Below, one piece after another: positions 40,501 through 49,100 of a stretch of DNA of 64,000 bases; within the stretch, counting starts at the first letter, position 1, and each line of letters starts with the position of its first letter. This DNA comes from Halichondria panicea (Eukaryota > Porifera > Demospongiae > Suberitida > Halichondriidae). A program made the translations under genes and the position numbers. Location of the stretch: positions 2,728,501 through 2,792,500 of the forward strand of contig NC_087385.1 of NCBI RefSeq assembly GCF_963675165.1, given 5' to 3'. The notes under the pieces are model-generated. The model was not told where the DNA came from and made no database searches. It worked only from the letters and a program-made list of their open reading frames with translations.

Positions 40501-41226
40501 AGAATTTTGCTCTCAAGGTGGAGGAGCTACTCAGTAGCATCACTTTCCCAGAGTATAGGCAAATGATCGTTGAGGTAATCCATAAAATTATACAATGACT
40601 CTTAGAGCAGATTTCTTATAGTTATCGTGAATCAGCTTGCATGTATTGTGCTGCTTTCACCTCCTTTGTTGCATTACATCGATCTGATTGCATGGGTATT
40701 ACTGTACGTGCATAGCTACTGATGGTGGTATCAACAGTACTCGAGAGAAATCCAGAAGTAATTATCAAAGGATCAATAAATTTAGACGAGGTACGTAATT
40801 AGTATACACAGCTTTGTTTTTTAAAATACTGTGTGTTTCTTTGTCATACACTGCAAAGTGAGAGTCTTGATTTTGATTAATAGTTGTTGCAAAACTCAAT
40901 GGATCTACACTCCGTTGATATCGAGCACTTCAATGAAGGCACAGATGGTGGCGAAAGTTCTGTCTGCTACAAGGTAGGCAACTATTACTTGTTCGATCAG
41001 AGTAGCCAAAACTCTTAGCATTATTATTCCAGGTAAATACATAACAAGTATATGTTCTTCCTACCAGTATTTAACTCATTTTATGTTTCCCTAGGCTGAC
41101 AGTTTCTATGCACTGTTTCCCGATGGTCAATGTGGAAGTGCTTCATACATCGCCAGGGCAGTGGTTAACAAAGTGCTTCAAGAGGGACTTAATTATGACC
41201 CATCGAAGGCTTGCAGTATCAGCTAG
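22599..41226 (+). CDS. PHKB: Phosphorylase b kinase regulatory subunit beta (PHKB), 32 exons, 1102 aa
   Basis: Regulatory subunit of the (alpha beta gamma delta)4 phosphorylase kinase that activates glycogen phosphorylase. Exons 1-21: 22599-22653, 23685-23814, 24339-24438, 24600-24707, 24757-24816, 24962-25098, 25161-25425, 25651-25761, 26142-26199, 26250-26345, 26577-26744, 27021-27171, 27476-27572, 28088-28171, 28227-28328, 28741-28823, 28990-29166, 30085-30259, 30509-30559, 30697-30778, 31034-31091; exons 22-32: 39038-39128, 39298-39426, 39529-39605, 39733-39787, 39843-39916, 40118-40185, 40265-40326, 40467-40574, 40716-40790, 40884-40973, 41095-41226. The glucoamylase-like N-terminal half has [25 protein letters not shown] and [24 protein letters not shown] and [11 protein letters not shown] favour beta over alpha. 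The protein ends CSIS, a CaaX prenylation box. Length matches human PHKB (about 1090). RRTAS (664-668) lies in the central linker. The 7.9-kb intron 31092-39037 hosts another gene. Confidence 0.94.
23125..23533. mobile_element. Non-autonomous DNA transposon with 9-bp target duplication (TAGCCTC ends)
   Basis: The element runs TAGCCTC...GAGGCTA and is flanked on both sides by GTTCTACCC (23116-23124 and 23534-23542). Its arms share TATCGACTGCTTGCGCATGC inverted, plus a GGCC-rich outer part. It sits in PHKB intron 1. A truncated, inverted relative lies at 55701-55963, sharing AGGCTGTGAGTCTTTTGTTA and neighbouring blocks. There is no transposase frame, so movement would require a helper elsewhere. 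Confidence 0.75.
23874..24202. repeat. Inverted-repeat element with TCGTNNCCAGGCCGA ends
   Basis: Left part CCTCGTAACCAGGCCGAG and right part TCGGCCTGGGAACGAG are inverse to each other, in PHKB intron 2. Similar end words occur at 23543 (CCTTGTTCCCAGGCC) and 56389 (CCTCGTTACTAGGCCGA). Boundaries are approximate and no target duplication was identified. Confidence 0.5.
27256..27430. repeat. Inverted-repeat element, TTTCGTA-rich
   Basis: The left end TACCGAATAACGGGTAATTTTC is mirrored imperfectly by ACGAAAATAACCTGCTATACG at the right, in the PHKB intron before exon 13. It resembles, with low identity, the elements at 6015 and 54533. Confidence 0.55.
27772..27927. repeat. MITE with TACCGTATA ends
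   Basis: 156 bp, beginning TACCGTATATTTCGAGGC and ending GACCGCTATACGGTA, with inner CACAAAATTTT/AAAATTTTGTG arms, in the PHKB intron before exon 14. It belongs to the TA-flanked CCGTA-end group. Confidence 0.65.
28485..28685. repeat. About 200-bp near-perfect palindrome
   Basis: The outer arms TAAAAGAAGAGAGGGCATGC and GCATGCCCTCTCTTCTTTTA are inverse. Inner arms (CAGAGTTCAAACGTGGGCGG against CCGCCCACGTTTAAACTCTG) continue to a centre near 28578. It lies in PHKB intron 28329-28740. An 18-bp direct repeat (ATTGTGATAGCAGCTAGG, twice) abuts it at 28413-28452. This is a MITE-like hairpin whose RNA would form a long duplex. Confidence 0.7.
29265..29360. repeat. 96-bp MITE, TACCGTATTACTAGAAT ends, copy 1
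   Basis: Terminal inverted repeats TACCGTATTACTAGAAT and ATTCTAGTAATACGGTA are perfect. It lies in the PHKB intron 29167-30084. A decayed relative is at 62630-62718, and a lone right end (TTGATGCTCGCAA, then TAGTAATACGGTA) is at about 13890-13919. Confidence 0.75.
29390..30007 (+). repeat. Dispersed repeat family A, copy 2 (longest forward copy)
   Basis: This copy begins CTAGAGCACTAAAGTGCAAACC and runs to GCCTCAGGTAATTA. The 5' half matches 47409-47700 (GATTATAAAGAAACCAGA, GCACTGTGGA.T.GGATCACAG); the 3' half matches 9478-9690 and 47800-48181. It lies in the PHKB intron before exon 18. Its length (about 600 bp), lack of a conserved frame and internal donor-like CATCCAGGTGAGTAG are the notable points. 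Confidence 0.7.
31385..31800 (+). repeat. Dispersed repeat family B, copy 3, with TG/TCTG microsatellite
   Basis: GCCTCGAGGCGTAG...GGATACGA is followed by a TGTGTG/TCTGTC run, then AGCTTCTATAGGCTTTTAAC, TTCTTGGATTTTGATTCGTGG and GGCTGTTGCAGTCTCTTCAG. The same order is found at 63396-63830 and, reversed, at 20403-20955. It lies at the start of the PHKB 7.9-kb intron. Confidence 0.7.
32529..36503 (-). CDS. Intronless secretory beta-helix / multi-pass membrane protein, 1324 aa
   Basis: I know this architecture as a large, poorly characterised family in sponges; no function can be assigned. An N-terminal hydrophobic stretch (13-25) acts as signal peptide or anchor. Residues about 55-700 are a long N-glycosylation-rich region with repeated ITxxxF/NCxF and GGAI elements (for example [25 protein letters not shown]), as in right-handed parallel beta-helices. 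Residues about 815-920 are Cys-rich, with [16 protein letters not shown] and a following CQKC. From about 924 to 1270 come roughly ten hydrophobic helices, then a basic cytoplasmic tail ([10 protein letters not shown]) ending LLLAEQ. The gene lies antisense inside a PHKB intron (31092-39037). A 3' splice-like TTTCTTGCAG at 36478-36487 (minus strand) leaves open an upstream exon; otherwise the Met at 36503 starts it. The large intact frame argues for a functional gene. Confidence 0.85.
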   Translation of the reverse strand: MHAWCFLAGCSKYIIWITYLVTLCAGSEYWVRQNSTVDCPAAVLNERCVTIFDMARNNSKYFVSNTIINFLSGVHIINADNGTATAGVWIGTIDSVFTGQRTTNITLIGSQSGNTVIHCNSTQVGFSFLNVVNVIISQLKIQHCGFDIMKNNGYEHMSEHYLVPSTIAYATLLIVNASHVMIQGVDILNSTGIGLLALEMRDEFIVERCNFQGNCDNSIVNALGGNAYIEMAYKECSLTIQESRFSDTLATKEISLNRGEHEVVKGNFSNKIVQQIKSLTENSLRKGYHSLKLSDQRSAGLTIDAGGANVTIINCRFINNTAQSGAHLLLGISESPSITVKNCSFLRGTSLRNRGGVCITYIGKIKPVHYLTNNIQRLNLSINLTDSLFKNQFGGAICVEFKQDGPNLDHNSKVRLVMQNIVFTDNIATRGAALQLSIRSVFPYANISVVDCQFNRNAALNYGGAIFWWTETTKTYSGNFTILSSNFSTNIADSGSAVSLTSTHSHQKGMPVYIHNCIFNNHSTSANDDTGVVIQVTTTRLFLSESKISDNICRGIYLIHESTLQICGNVWITRNQAKAGAGIFFDCLPVKCSTSTDVSQLKLEKYAQLYINDNIASDYGGGMIVKTGPQMCFFQVADTDPKSLGKIHMSGNSAAIAGTAIYGGDLDQCFLRATKETLRAELFWTIFNITERYTAPSLLASQPYKVCFCNISIRHNCVSQFSVKVFPGQAFQVQVIGVGQYNYSSPSVIRVVVPPGVEVGKQQVAQEVKTYCTSLLYTLQTLEKSIAFELFVETPFSLISYLPAAEPATVVATILDCPLGFHLQKKSQTCDCLPQLIRKGVTCDIDTQTVGRSNSLWIGNYSNNVVAHNNCPFDYCNQSTMSFRLSNQDDQCNWNRSGLLCGACKDGFSIMLGTSKCQKCSNTYLLLLIPILLAGFGLVIFLLKCNFTVSVGTINGLIFYANIIQVNKNIFFSSHPPGIMSTLSYVLSLLIAWINLDLGIEVCFANNLGTFGHTWLQFLFPIYIWCIIGLLIIVCRYSTTVSRLAGSNTVSVLATLFLLSYTKLLRTTLNAFSLLVITDPNDTAHLRWLLDANYGYLQWPHLGLFLVALFTLVFHLIPFTVLLLLGPALQAHTNYRALAWVNKIKPFLDAYHGPYKTKYRYWTGLMLFVRVFLMTVFAANALGDPKINLLTIMITTLVLLIVWIKVGRIYRKSPVNVLELVYLINIEIFAMITFYLKNGSNTEGQQQILSLIAVGSAFVVFIIVLICHCYTKLVQTKIVRKLHKKVKRNIQLQNVQPEEPQMKARSMSPTRTEINLRELLLAEQ
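36558..36810. repeat. Tandem duplication upstream of the nested gene
   Basis: Two diverged copies (36558-36694 and 36704-36810) share GCATTGTTGTAT.GTGGCTGC, GAA.AATGATTAAA, TTCTTTCAATTCAG and ACAACTGTCCCAGGCATCAT. The nearer copy starts 55 bp upstream of the beta-helix gene's ATG, so the block may be a duplicated promoter or leader. Confidence 0.65.
36966..37024. repeat. Small hairpin element
   Basis: GATATACCACACC at 36966 is mirrored by GGTGTGGTATATC ending at 37024, a 13-bp perfect stem with AGGAGGATAT in the middle. It lies in the large PHKB intron upstream of the nested gene. Confidence 0.5.
37779..37852. repeat. 74-bp hairpin element
   Basis: GGTATCTATG.TTATAGTGTCCC is mirrored by GGGACACTATAACACATAGATACC with near-perfect pairing over about 23 bp. 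It lies in the large PHKB intron. Confidence 0.6.
39933..39968. repeat. Perfect 16-bp stem, 4-nt loop
   Basis: CAGGAGTACATTAAGA, loop TAAT, then TCTTAATGTACTCCTG. It lies 16 bp after the exon 26 donor of PHKB. It is the most compact perfect hairpin noticed; its role, if any, is unknown. Confidence 0.6.
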
Positions 41227-41708
41227 ACTCTATCGTTTTTATACGTACAAATCACCTTTATTATTGTGCATATCATATTAAACAGTAACTCGATTGTAAC
41301 AAAAGCAGGGACTTCTATGTATAACTGTTATGATATTGGTTTCACGTTGTTGTTGTTATTACAAAACATGATGCACTGGGGCCTGTTGTTTGAGGCTAAG
41401 CACTACAAGTAGCTCCTACGACGTACTACAGTGCGTTTAAAATTGAGTTGCACTCAAATATTGTGAGAGCTGTGTCCATATAATTATTGTAGCCAAAAAT
41501 AGGTTCTATCTAAGATTGGCCAGCAGCTATACTTCTACAGATTTAACATTATTTTTCCCGTGTTAAGATAATAGAGGATACATGCATGCAGGTATAATAA
41601 TTATCTATCACAATAACTAATACATAATATATGCACAAGAGTTAATCATTGGCTGAAAGCCACCACAGCTATAGATATTTGCTATTCGATTTGTGGAGCT
41701 CATTAATT
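41227..41708. other. Convergent spacer between PHKB and the GPCR gene
   Basis: 482 bp between convergent stop codons. ATTAAA at 41277-41282 could be the PHKB poly(A) signal. No gene-like frame is seen. Confidence 0.55.
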
Positions 41709-42911
41709 CTAATCAACAGTAGCATTTTCATTGTCGATTTGTTCCTGGCCATAACGTTCAATCTCGGAATGATGAGAAAACTGTAATTTTGGCCTGTGGT
41801 GCGCATTAACATTATTGGAGCTATCTGTTTCGTTGAATGTGGGATTTTCACTAATGAATACTGCGATTCTTGCTGATTTCTTGGTATATTTAAAAGCACT
41901 TAGTTCAGGGCTTTTGGGCGAAGAAGTGTCATATTGTCCGTTAGATTCAGGCATGAGTTCACACTTGAACAATCCTTTGAGTCTGTTTCGGTATCGTTTA
42001 TTGAACGCAATCAACAAAACAGGGTTGAGAATCGGTAGCACGTGGAAGAAAAGAAATAATATGTAGAGCAAACTTAGTATCTCATTTTCCATACCAGTTC
42101 TAAGAAGTTCTATCAGCCGTACTATTGAAAGCGTATTAGTTACGAAACCACAAGCAAACTGGAAGAACGTGATAACTGCAAGAGACTTGGCTGCCCGTTC
42201 TTCAGCAGAGCAAAATACTGGTCGATCTCTCAAATTTATTCTGAAAGATGTTTCCGACAACATACGATACTGAGAGCGTAGCTTATCGAGGGCATTTAGC
42301 TCCTTCAGAATGAAACCATAGTAAATGAGAGTAATGATAACAGAAATATTGCTCAAGAGTATGCCTATAAAATCAACAGTGATTGAAGGGATATCAGAAT
42401 CAGTAATCTCACCGAAACAATTTGACCACGACAAACTGTCGGTTGCAGAGATTTGTGTGATAGCCCAGATAGTACCGGGAAGTGACACACCGATCGCTAT
42501 TAGCCAAAGGATTATACTTTTGATGAGAGAATTTCTTTTTTTGACTTTTGAATAGGTTGAAGGATGAATCACAGCTCTGTATCGGTCACGAGCAATTACC
42601 AAATATGTCATCGCTGTAGCATTTGTCGTCAGTCGATATACGAATTGGTTGATAGAGCACACAGCACCCCCAAAAATCCATTCGCGAACAGGCAATGTCA
42701 CAATCAAAGTAAAACCATAGAAGCATCTTATAAGATATGCCACTGCCAGTGAGAAAAGATAGATGTTGGTACTGTTAATGACTTTGTAGGCTTTGCAGAT
42801 TAGTGCGAGTAGCATGGTATTGGATACTACCGCAACAAGGAACACAGTCAAGAGGAATGGTTCAAATAGAATAGCCACAACAGGAACTGTGACAAGCGTT
42901 GTATTGTCCAT
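41709..42911 (-). CDS. Class A (rhodopsin-like) GPCR, intronless, 400 aa
   Basis: Seven hydrophobic segments with class A landmarks. TM1 has N31 (VVSNTMLLAL), C85 starts TM3, and its cytosolic end reads ARDRYRAV (DRY 109-111). TM4 contains W136; C165 in the second extracellular loop can pair with C85. TM6 spans about 240-263, and TM7 has LNPVLLIAF (NP at 296-297, with F in place of the NPxxY tyrosine). TM2 reads LAVAYL where most receptors have LAxAD, so the sodium-site Asp is missing. The N-terminal NTT is a glycosylation site and the 90-residue tail is Ser/Thr-rich. No ligand or subfamily can be named. A single-exon structure is common for GPCRs. It sits 257 bp downstream of WWOX on the same strand. 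Confidence 0.88.
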   Translation of the reverse strand: MDNTTLVTVPVVAILFEPFLLTVFLVAVVSNTMLLALICKAYKVINSTNIYLFSLAVAYLIRCFYGFTLIVTLPVREWIFGGAVCSINQFVYRLTTNATAMTYLVIARDRYRAVIHPSTYSKVKKRNSLIKSIILWLIAIGVSLPGTIWAITQISATDSLSWSNCFGEITDSDIPSITVDFIGILLSNISVIITLIYYGFILKELNALDKLRSQYRMLSETSFRINLRDRPVFCSAEERAAKSLAVITFFQFACGFVTNTLSIVRLIELLRTGMENEILSLLYILFLFFHVLPILNPVLLIAFNKRYRNRLKGLFKCELMPESNGQYDTSSPKSPELSAFKYTKKSARIAVFISENPTFNETDSSNNVNAHHRPKLQFSHHSEIERYGQEQIDNENATVD

Positions 42912-42964
42912 CTCATGCAGTGAGCCTTGGTGTATTTTGTTCTGCGTGAGTAGTGCATGTTGTG

Positions 42965-42978
42965 TATATATATATATA
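42965..42978 (-). promoter_or_regulatory. TATA-like run upstream of the GPCR
   Basis: A (TA)7 run begins 54 bp upstream of the GPCR ATG. Its position fits a core-promoter TATA with a short leader, but simple TA repeats also occur elsewhere in the window. Confidence 0.35.
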
Positions 42979-43168
42979 CAGTTGTGACCTGGCTGGCCTA
43001 TTGGCGCTAAAGAAATTAATGCTCACGTGAAAATCTTAGAGTAGGTTTCAGTGCATTCTGGATCTAAATGCATCACATTGTGCACAGTCACACCTTGCAA
43101 CAATTTTAGCACCTTAAACATAAGAATATTAAACACAAACTAGCATAATACTACATAATCCACATCAT

Positions 43169-46100
43169 TTAGTCTGTGTTTTGTTGTGCAATAATCTGTT
43201 CACTAAGTTCCCAGAGAGCTACCGCAGTGTTAGAATCCTGAGCCTCACCAGAAGGCTCCACTGGCCAGCAGTCACTCATGTACATTCCACTGATATCATT
43301 CATACTTGGATGAGCAGCACAGTACACTATCGTTGAAGCTGCCTGATCCTATAGCATTCAGAAAGGAGGGGTTAAAACCGTAGATACTGCTTGTCACAAA
43401 TGATTGGTTACAGCTTGGTGTCTAGCTTGGCAGAGAAAACTCTCGATCTGTACTAAACGAAGAAAACTTTGTATTCTAGCATTGTACAATGTACATGCAA
43501 AGGAGTAATATGACAAGCTATAATTTAAAGCAGTTTGTTCCTAGGTATCTATGGGATTAGAAGCCTCCAAGCGCAATTGGCTTATAAATGCCATATAATT
43601 ATACCTCTTAAACTAGTACGTACTACCCATACAAATTAAGTTTGTTCTGTAGATGTTGTACGTTAACTCACCACGGATTTTGTAAAAAGTCTAGCAGCAG
43701 TAAACGCAGCTTGATAAAGGTATCCTGCATTACAGGATAGGCCAGTTGGCAACAGGTTTCCAGGGTGTACAGCATTGCAGGAAATTCCATCCTCGACATT
43801 CCTTCTATGGTATTCCAGTGTAAATAGGAGGTTGCAAAGTTTCGAGGCCCCGTATGCTGTAATAGCACTGTACTTTTTCGTTGTAGGGTGCTGCAAGAAC
43901 TGTAGATCTAGCTGTGACGAGTTATATGAAGGGTACCTGGAGCAATAGAAAACACGTCACTAGACCAAGGTGTTAATTACGAACACCTACAAAAGCTTCT
44001 TACAAACAAGAGAGCAAATTCTCTAACTTGTCCAATGCAATATGTTGCAACTGACCAGTGTGACTCTGAGGTGACAACCACAACACGAGAAGGCTTTGAC
44101 CGCTTCAGCACTGGGGTGAGGAGGTTGGCAAGGTAGAAATGGCCGAGATGGTTCACAGCAAAATGCTGCTCCAGCCCATCAACAGTTTTACTTGATGAAA
44201 AAATATACATTTGAACAAACTACATATGTACATAGGAGGGACGTACTTGTAACCATACATTCACCGTAAGCTCTATCTCCACTACACACCTACGTATCAA
44301 TCAAATTGTCATGGCAGGTTAAACATACCTCAGAGGCCCACCAAACACGCCAGCATTGCAGACTAGAATATGCAGCGGTAACTCTCTGGAAATGAACGCT
44401 TTGGCCAACTCTTTCACTGAGTGCAGAGACCCCAGGTCAACCTTCATAAACTCAACTTGGGCATTTTTCTGTAACAATATCGAAAAAGACAGGCATTGCA
44501 TCATAGCGACAATCTGCTCTGAAGCAAGTACATGTATACAGCAGAATAGACGGTAATTTTCACAAATTGGCTATCTATTGTGTGCATTAAATAGTTTCGC
44601 GGTATAGACATTACATCGAAATTTGTCGGTGCCTTAAAAATGTTGAGCCTTTATCAGTATTGCATTCACGACTACAAGCCCAGATTACGCTACATATAAG
44701 AATCAGGCTTATTATGCTGGTCGCACCCAACTCACATGAGCCTTATTCAACTTTGTGATCGCGTTGTTGGCCTTAATCTCATTTCTGCTAGCGATAATCA
44801 CATGAGCACCACTTTTAACCATAGCGAGGGCTGTTCGGTAACCTGCGTTGATACAAAACTCAGGTATCTTGCAATTTTTTACATTTATATAAGTAAGACT
44901 AGTGTATGGTGAGTTTTCTCTGCATTATTTTACATACAAGATACGACATTAATGTATTAATTGCTTTTATTGGTATACTTACCAATTCCTGAGTTCCCTC
45001 CGGTAATCATTACCACTTTGTCAGAGAGATCCACATCCTTCAACACTTTATCCGCTCTGACTAAAGAACTAAACGAATTGCGAATACTACGATAATCTTG
45101 AATACCAAATCGCTTGGGAAAGTCATCCACCACTTTTGAAAACAACCGAGGGTCCACATGTGATCGAATTTGTCCAAAATGACTAAAACACGTACCAAAA
45201 CAGAACATAAATTAAAATTGAGATGATAACAACAATCACACTTACTCCACATACACAAGCGAGTTATCATCATCCCTGTACTTTTGCCAACCATAAGGAA
45301 GACCTGAGAAGTAGCATCATAAGTAGTAATTCGGGTAATATTAATTCCTTTGATTTACACAGTCTGTTGTCATAAATTGGCACCTCAGGGCTACAGGGAA
45401 AAATACTTATGGCTCATATTTTGGTTCCTCATTATGAGTAGCCATGAGAAAAGGTGAATTAATGACAAAACGGAGATTGTCCTTCGAAAATTTTGCCTGT
45501 GTGCTTGCAGAATGAAACTGGAAGTGGTTGAGGAGGTACGTAAAGTACCTGCTTTAGAGACAAGGGAAGGGGTTGAGCGTTGCTAATTGCACCACGCCTA
45601 TTCCGTATTCAAGGAGACAGAGGCCAGTTAAATATCGGGAAACGGTCATTTGCAGCAGCTGGCATAGAAGAGAGGGGCTGCTCTAGAGCAATGAGTGGAC
45701 AGTACTAGTACGTTGTCCGTTCAGCCTGGTACTGCAGTGATGCAGGAATGGAGGGAGGACTTGACTAATTTAGAGAAAAAGGGAGGGGTGGTGGTTCTTT
45801 TTTTCCCGTTCTGCACCGTTTGCTTAAAGAAAGGCTGGCTGCTCATATTTACATTTGAATATCAAGCCCCTTTGTACAGTGTTTGGTATAGCTATGGTGG
45901 GCTGTGGTCATACAAGCTAGGCAATCAGATAGGACATACAAACGGGCTCTAAATCACGCCTGTTTTCGGAGCTACTTTTGATTGTCCATAACTTGTGTTG
46001 CAACGTCCGATTTCCTTTAGTGGCTCTTTGATAGTGCTACAATAATTATGGTGGGGGTTAATATCGGGCCTGTACATGTACATGCATATCAGATACAGTG

Positions 46101-49100
46101 CATCGGGGTTTATGGCTGCAAATCACAACTATATCCTCCAGGTTGAGAGTTTTACAGTCATAAACCACTTTGTATCGTACAACTAATAGAGGTACAGTGT
46201 ACATGTAATGTGTATGAAGCAAACCTGGTGACACTCTGTAATGGTAGCCATTAGTCGGATGGGACCACTGGGTTGTTTTGCTCTCATGACTGCAGCAGAA
46301 GGAACACAACAGAGTAACCGTTAAGTAACACATTATTACTACATGTACACTCTACAGATTAATTCCTCACAATGGCGCTTAACCCGTAAATCCTCAACCT
46401 CCACCCTACCCTACCCCTACTTGTACAGTGTTTGTAGCTTTTAATGCTTAAATGAGCATACGGAAAGAGGACAAGAATCAAGCCACATACTGCCACTGGA
46501 ACATCAGCAGCTAAAATAAGACATTCCAGGCTGCTTGAATAAACCGCATCCCACTGACCACGTGTGACCACTGTAGCTACATAATTATATAGAAGCATTA
46601 CATACCATATATCAAGAATCGAATGCGAGGTTAATGGATTGCATGATACTGTACAAGCCTGTATTGCAAACTGCATGCTCACTCTTTGCGGTTCTTTCGA
46701 ATGTGAATTATGCAAAAGTTCGTAATTCGCAATCGAATATACAGTACATACTTGTCGCTAACGCATAACAGACTATGTTACAGTAGCTAGAATTATTATG
46801 TGATTGCAACAGTTATCTGCAATTTATTCCGTGTTTGATAATGATGTCATTGGACAAACGCTGAAATGGCTATTTTATTTTATCTTCTGCTCTTGCTCAC
46901 ACTCTCCTGTGTTGAAAAGCCAGGTATGCATGGTCCTGGGCCAGCCCTATTCTCCGGGGCAAAATCAAAGAGAACTGAGAACTTCCCCCTTCTTTCTTCC
47001 CCCAAGAGAAAAAGTCTGGTCTCAGACTAGTCTTGAAGGAAAAGCAGCTTGAGGCTACGTCATTTTTGCATGATGTATTGACTGGCAATGGGAAAGTCCA
47101 TCTGTTACCACGTACCAGGCGATTGCCTTCTTATTTGATGGATGAGCTTGTGCAGCAGGTGTCCTTGATTCTTATCCTCAAGTTTTCTCGCTGTTGGGCT
47201 ACCAGTCAAACAACTACATGTACCTGGAATGCACTCATCTCCACATTACTGTAGCTGGATCGAGCAAGAAACCTCATTATCTTTTTGACACTATAATCAT
47301 GCAGTCTTCCTAGACACTTTCTACAGTAGTATACAAAAGACCATCAGTCTCTGAATCTGGGAGTTGAACAAAGCTGCTAACATTCACAAGGATCTGCGCT
47401 ACTTAGTACACTGTAACACTAGAGCACTAAAGTGCAAACCCTCGGCTGGTGATATGATTATAAAGAAACCAGAAATATAATGCAGTGCATATAGTGATGT
47501 TGTTATTACGTATGACTTGCACAGCAACTAAGGAACAATAAAACTAAACCAGACTGGAGGCATGCTGAAACATTTGAGAACAGGTAGTGGTACTATATGC
47601 ACTGTGGATTAGGATCACAGCAAAGAAGCCTGGAGTCTCAGAGAACTATGGCTCCAGGTCCTAGATCCCAGTCAGCTAAAAGCAGGAGCTATAATTCAAG
47701 CTTTCTGCTTTAGGACCCTGTTCCATTGTTCTTGGTATATACAGCATTCTACTTTAGTGACCCTGTTCCATCGCGTTCTTGGTACAGGATCACATCAGTT
47801 ATAAGTAACGCATGTGCAAGTTCTGTTCAAGCTACATTTTGCTCGCTTTTATTTGACAACGAAGCTTTAACACCGAAAGCTGCCACTATCCAAAGTACTA
47901 ACTTGTTGTGTGGAGGCTACTCATGCTGTAAACGCAATGCTAGAACATCCAGGTAAGCAGACCTAGTCACAAGCTTGTTCAAGCTTCTTAGCTTTTGCTC
48001 GACAAAGAAGCTTTAACATAAAATCTGCCACTATTTAAATCAAGATATTGTTGTGTGAAGGCTATCCATGCTGTAAACGCAGTGCTGTGGCATCCAGGTG
48101 AGTAGAAAAGCCAATCACAAACAAACAAACAAATAAACCAAACGACTACTATAAACCGTGGCCGCCCACGCGCCTCGGGTTAATAAACGGTGAAAAAAGC
48201 GTAATAATCAGTACTGTATGTACCGCTAGCTCTTTTCCAACAATCTATTTGGGATTTCCACATAATACCCCACCCACCATCAAAGGGATGGAAACCAAGT
48301 TTTGGGACTTGAAAGCTCTGCAAATATAAACAAGTTTTTCCTGGGGTTTGACGGGCAACATGCATCGTTTTACGATTAAGCCACACACCCTACACAAAAG
48401 TCTACGTTTTTGACTTCTGTTGTTATCTTAGTATCGTTTTAAAACCATTTACCTGCCGAAAGATTATCGCTAAAATTTCAAAATTCAAACTAAATTCGCC
48501 CGATTCACGTGTAGATTTCTGCACAAGTTCTCACCCACTGACCTCAATTTTGTACCCATTGGTAACCCAATCCAGCCACACCCAAACCCACAGGGAAAGA
48601 ATCGTTTGTGACGTATTAATGGCTCAATGGCATGTAGGTAACGGGTTAGTTTTATTGTGGTTGGAGGTATAAGTAGATGATCGGAATGCAATAATTAAAA
48701 GTTATCCGAAAGTAGAATAGCTTTTTATCCTGACCACCCTCCTCTGAGCTCGTATAGTGCAGTGCATGGTAGCTATAGTTTTAGCTGGTGATGCTCATCT
48801 GGAAAGGACTTTTTGGGTATACTGTTATCATCTTGTCTGATCAAGCTGTAAATAATAATGACGGGGGAAAAGGTATCTACATTGTAAGCCTAACATTCTC
48901 TCAGCTATAGTCACTAATAATTGGATTTAAATGTTCTAAATATGAAATGTAACTATAATAATAAAAACATCTACTTACCTTAAGGTGACATAATTATTTT
49001 CACACGTATAATATAATTACCCGAGGCACGTGAACAGCCGCAGGTATAGTAGCCCGTTGGTTTGTTTGTTTGTAACATCTGAGCCTGGTCACCTGGCTCC

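Noticed and set aside
45695-45952. 85-codon open frame in a WWOX intron
   Set aside because: Composition and lack of any motif make it a chance frame; no splice signals connect it to WWOX.
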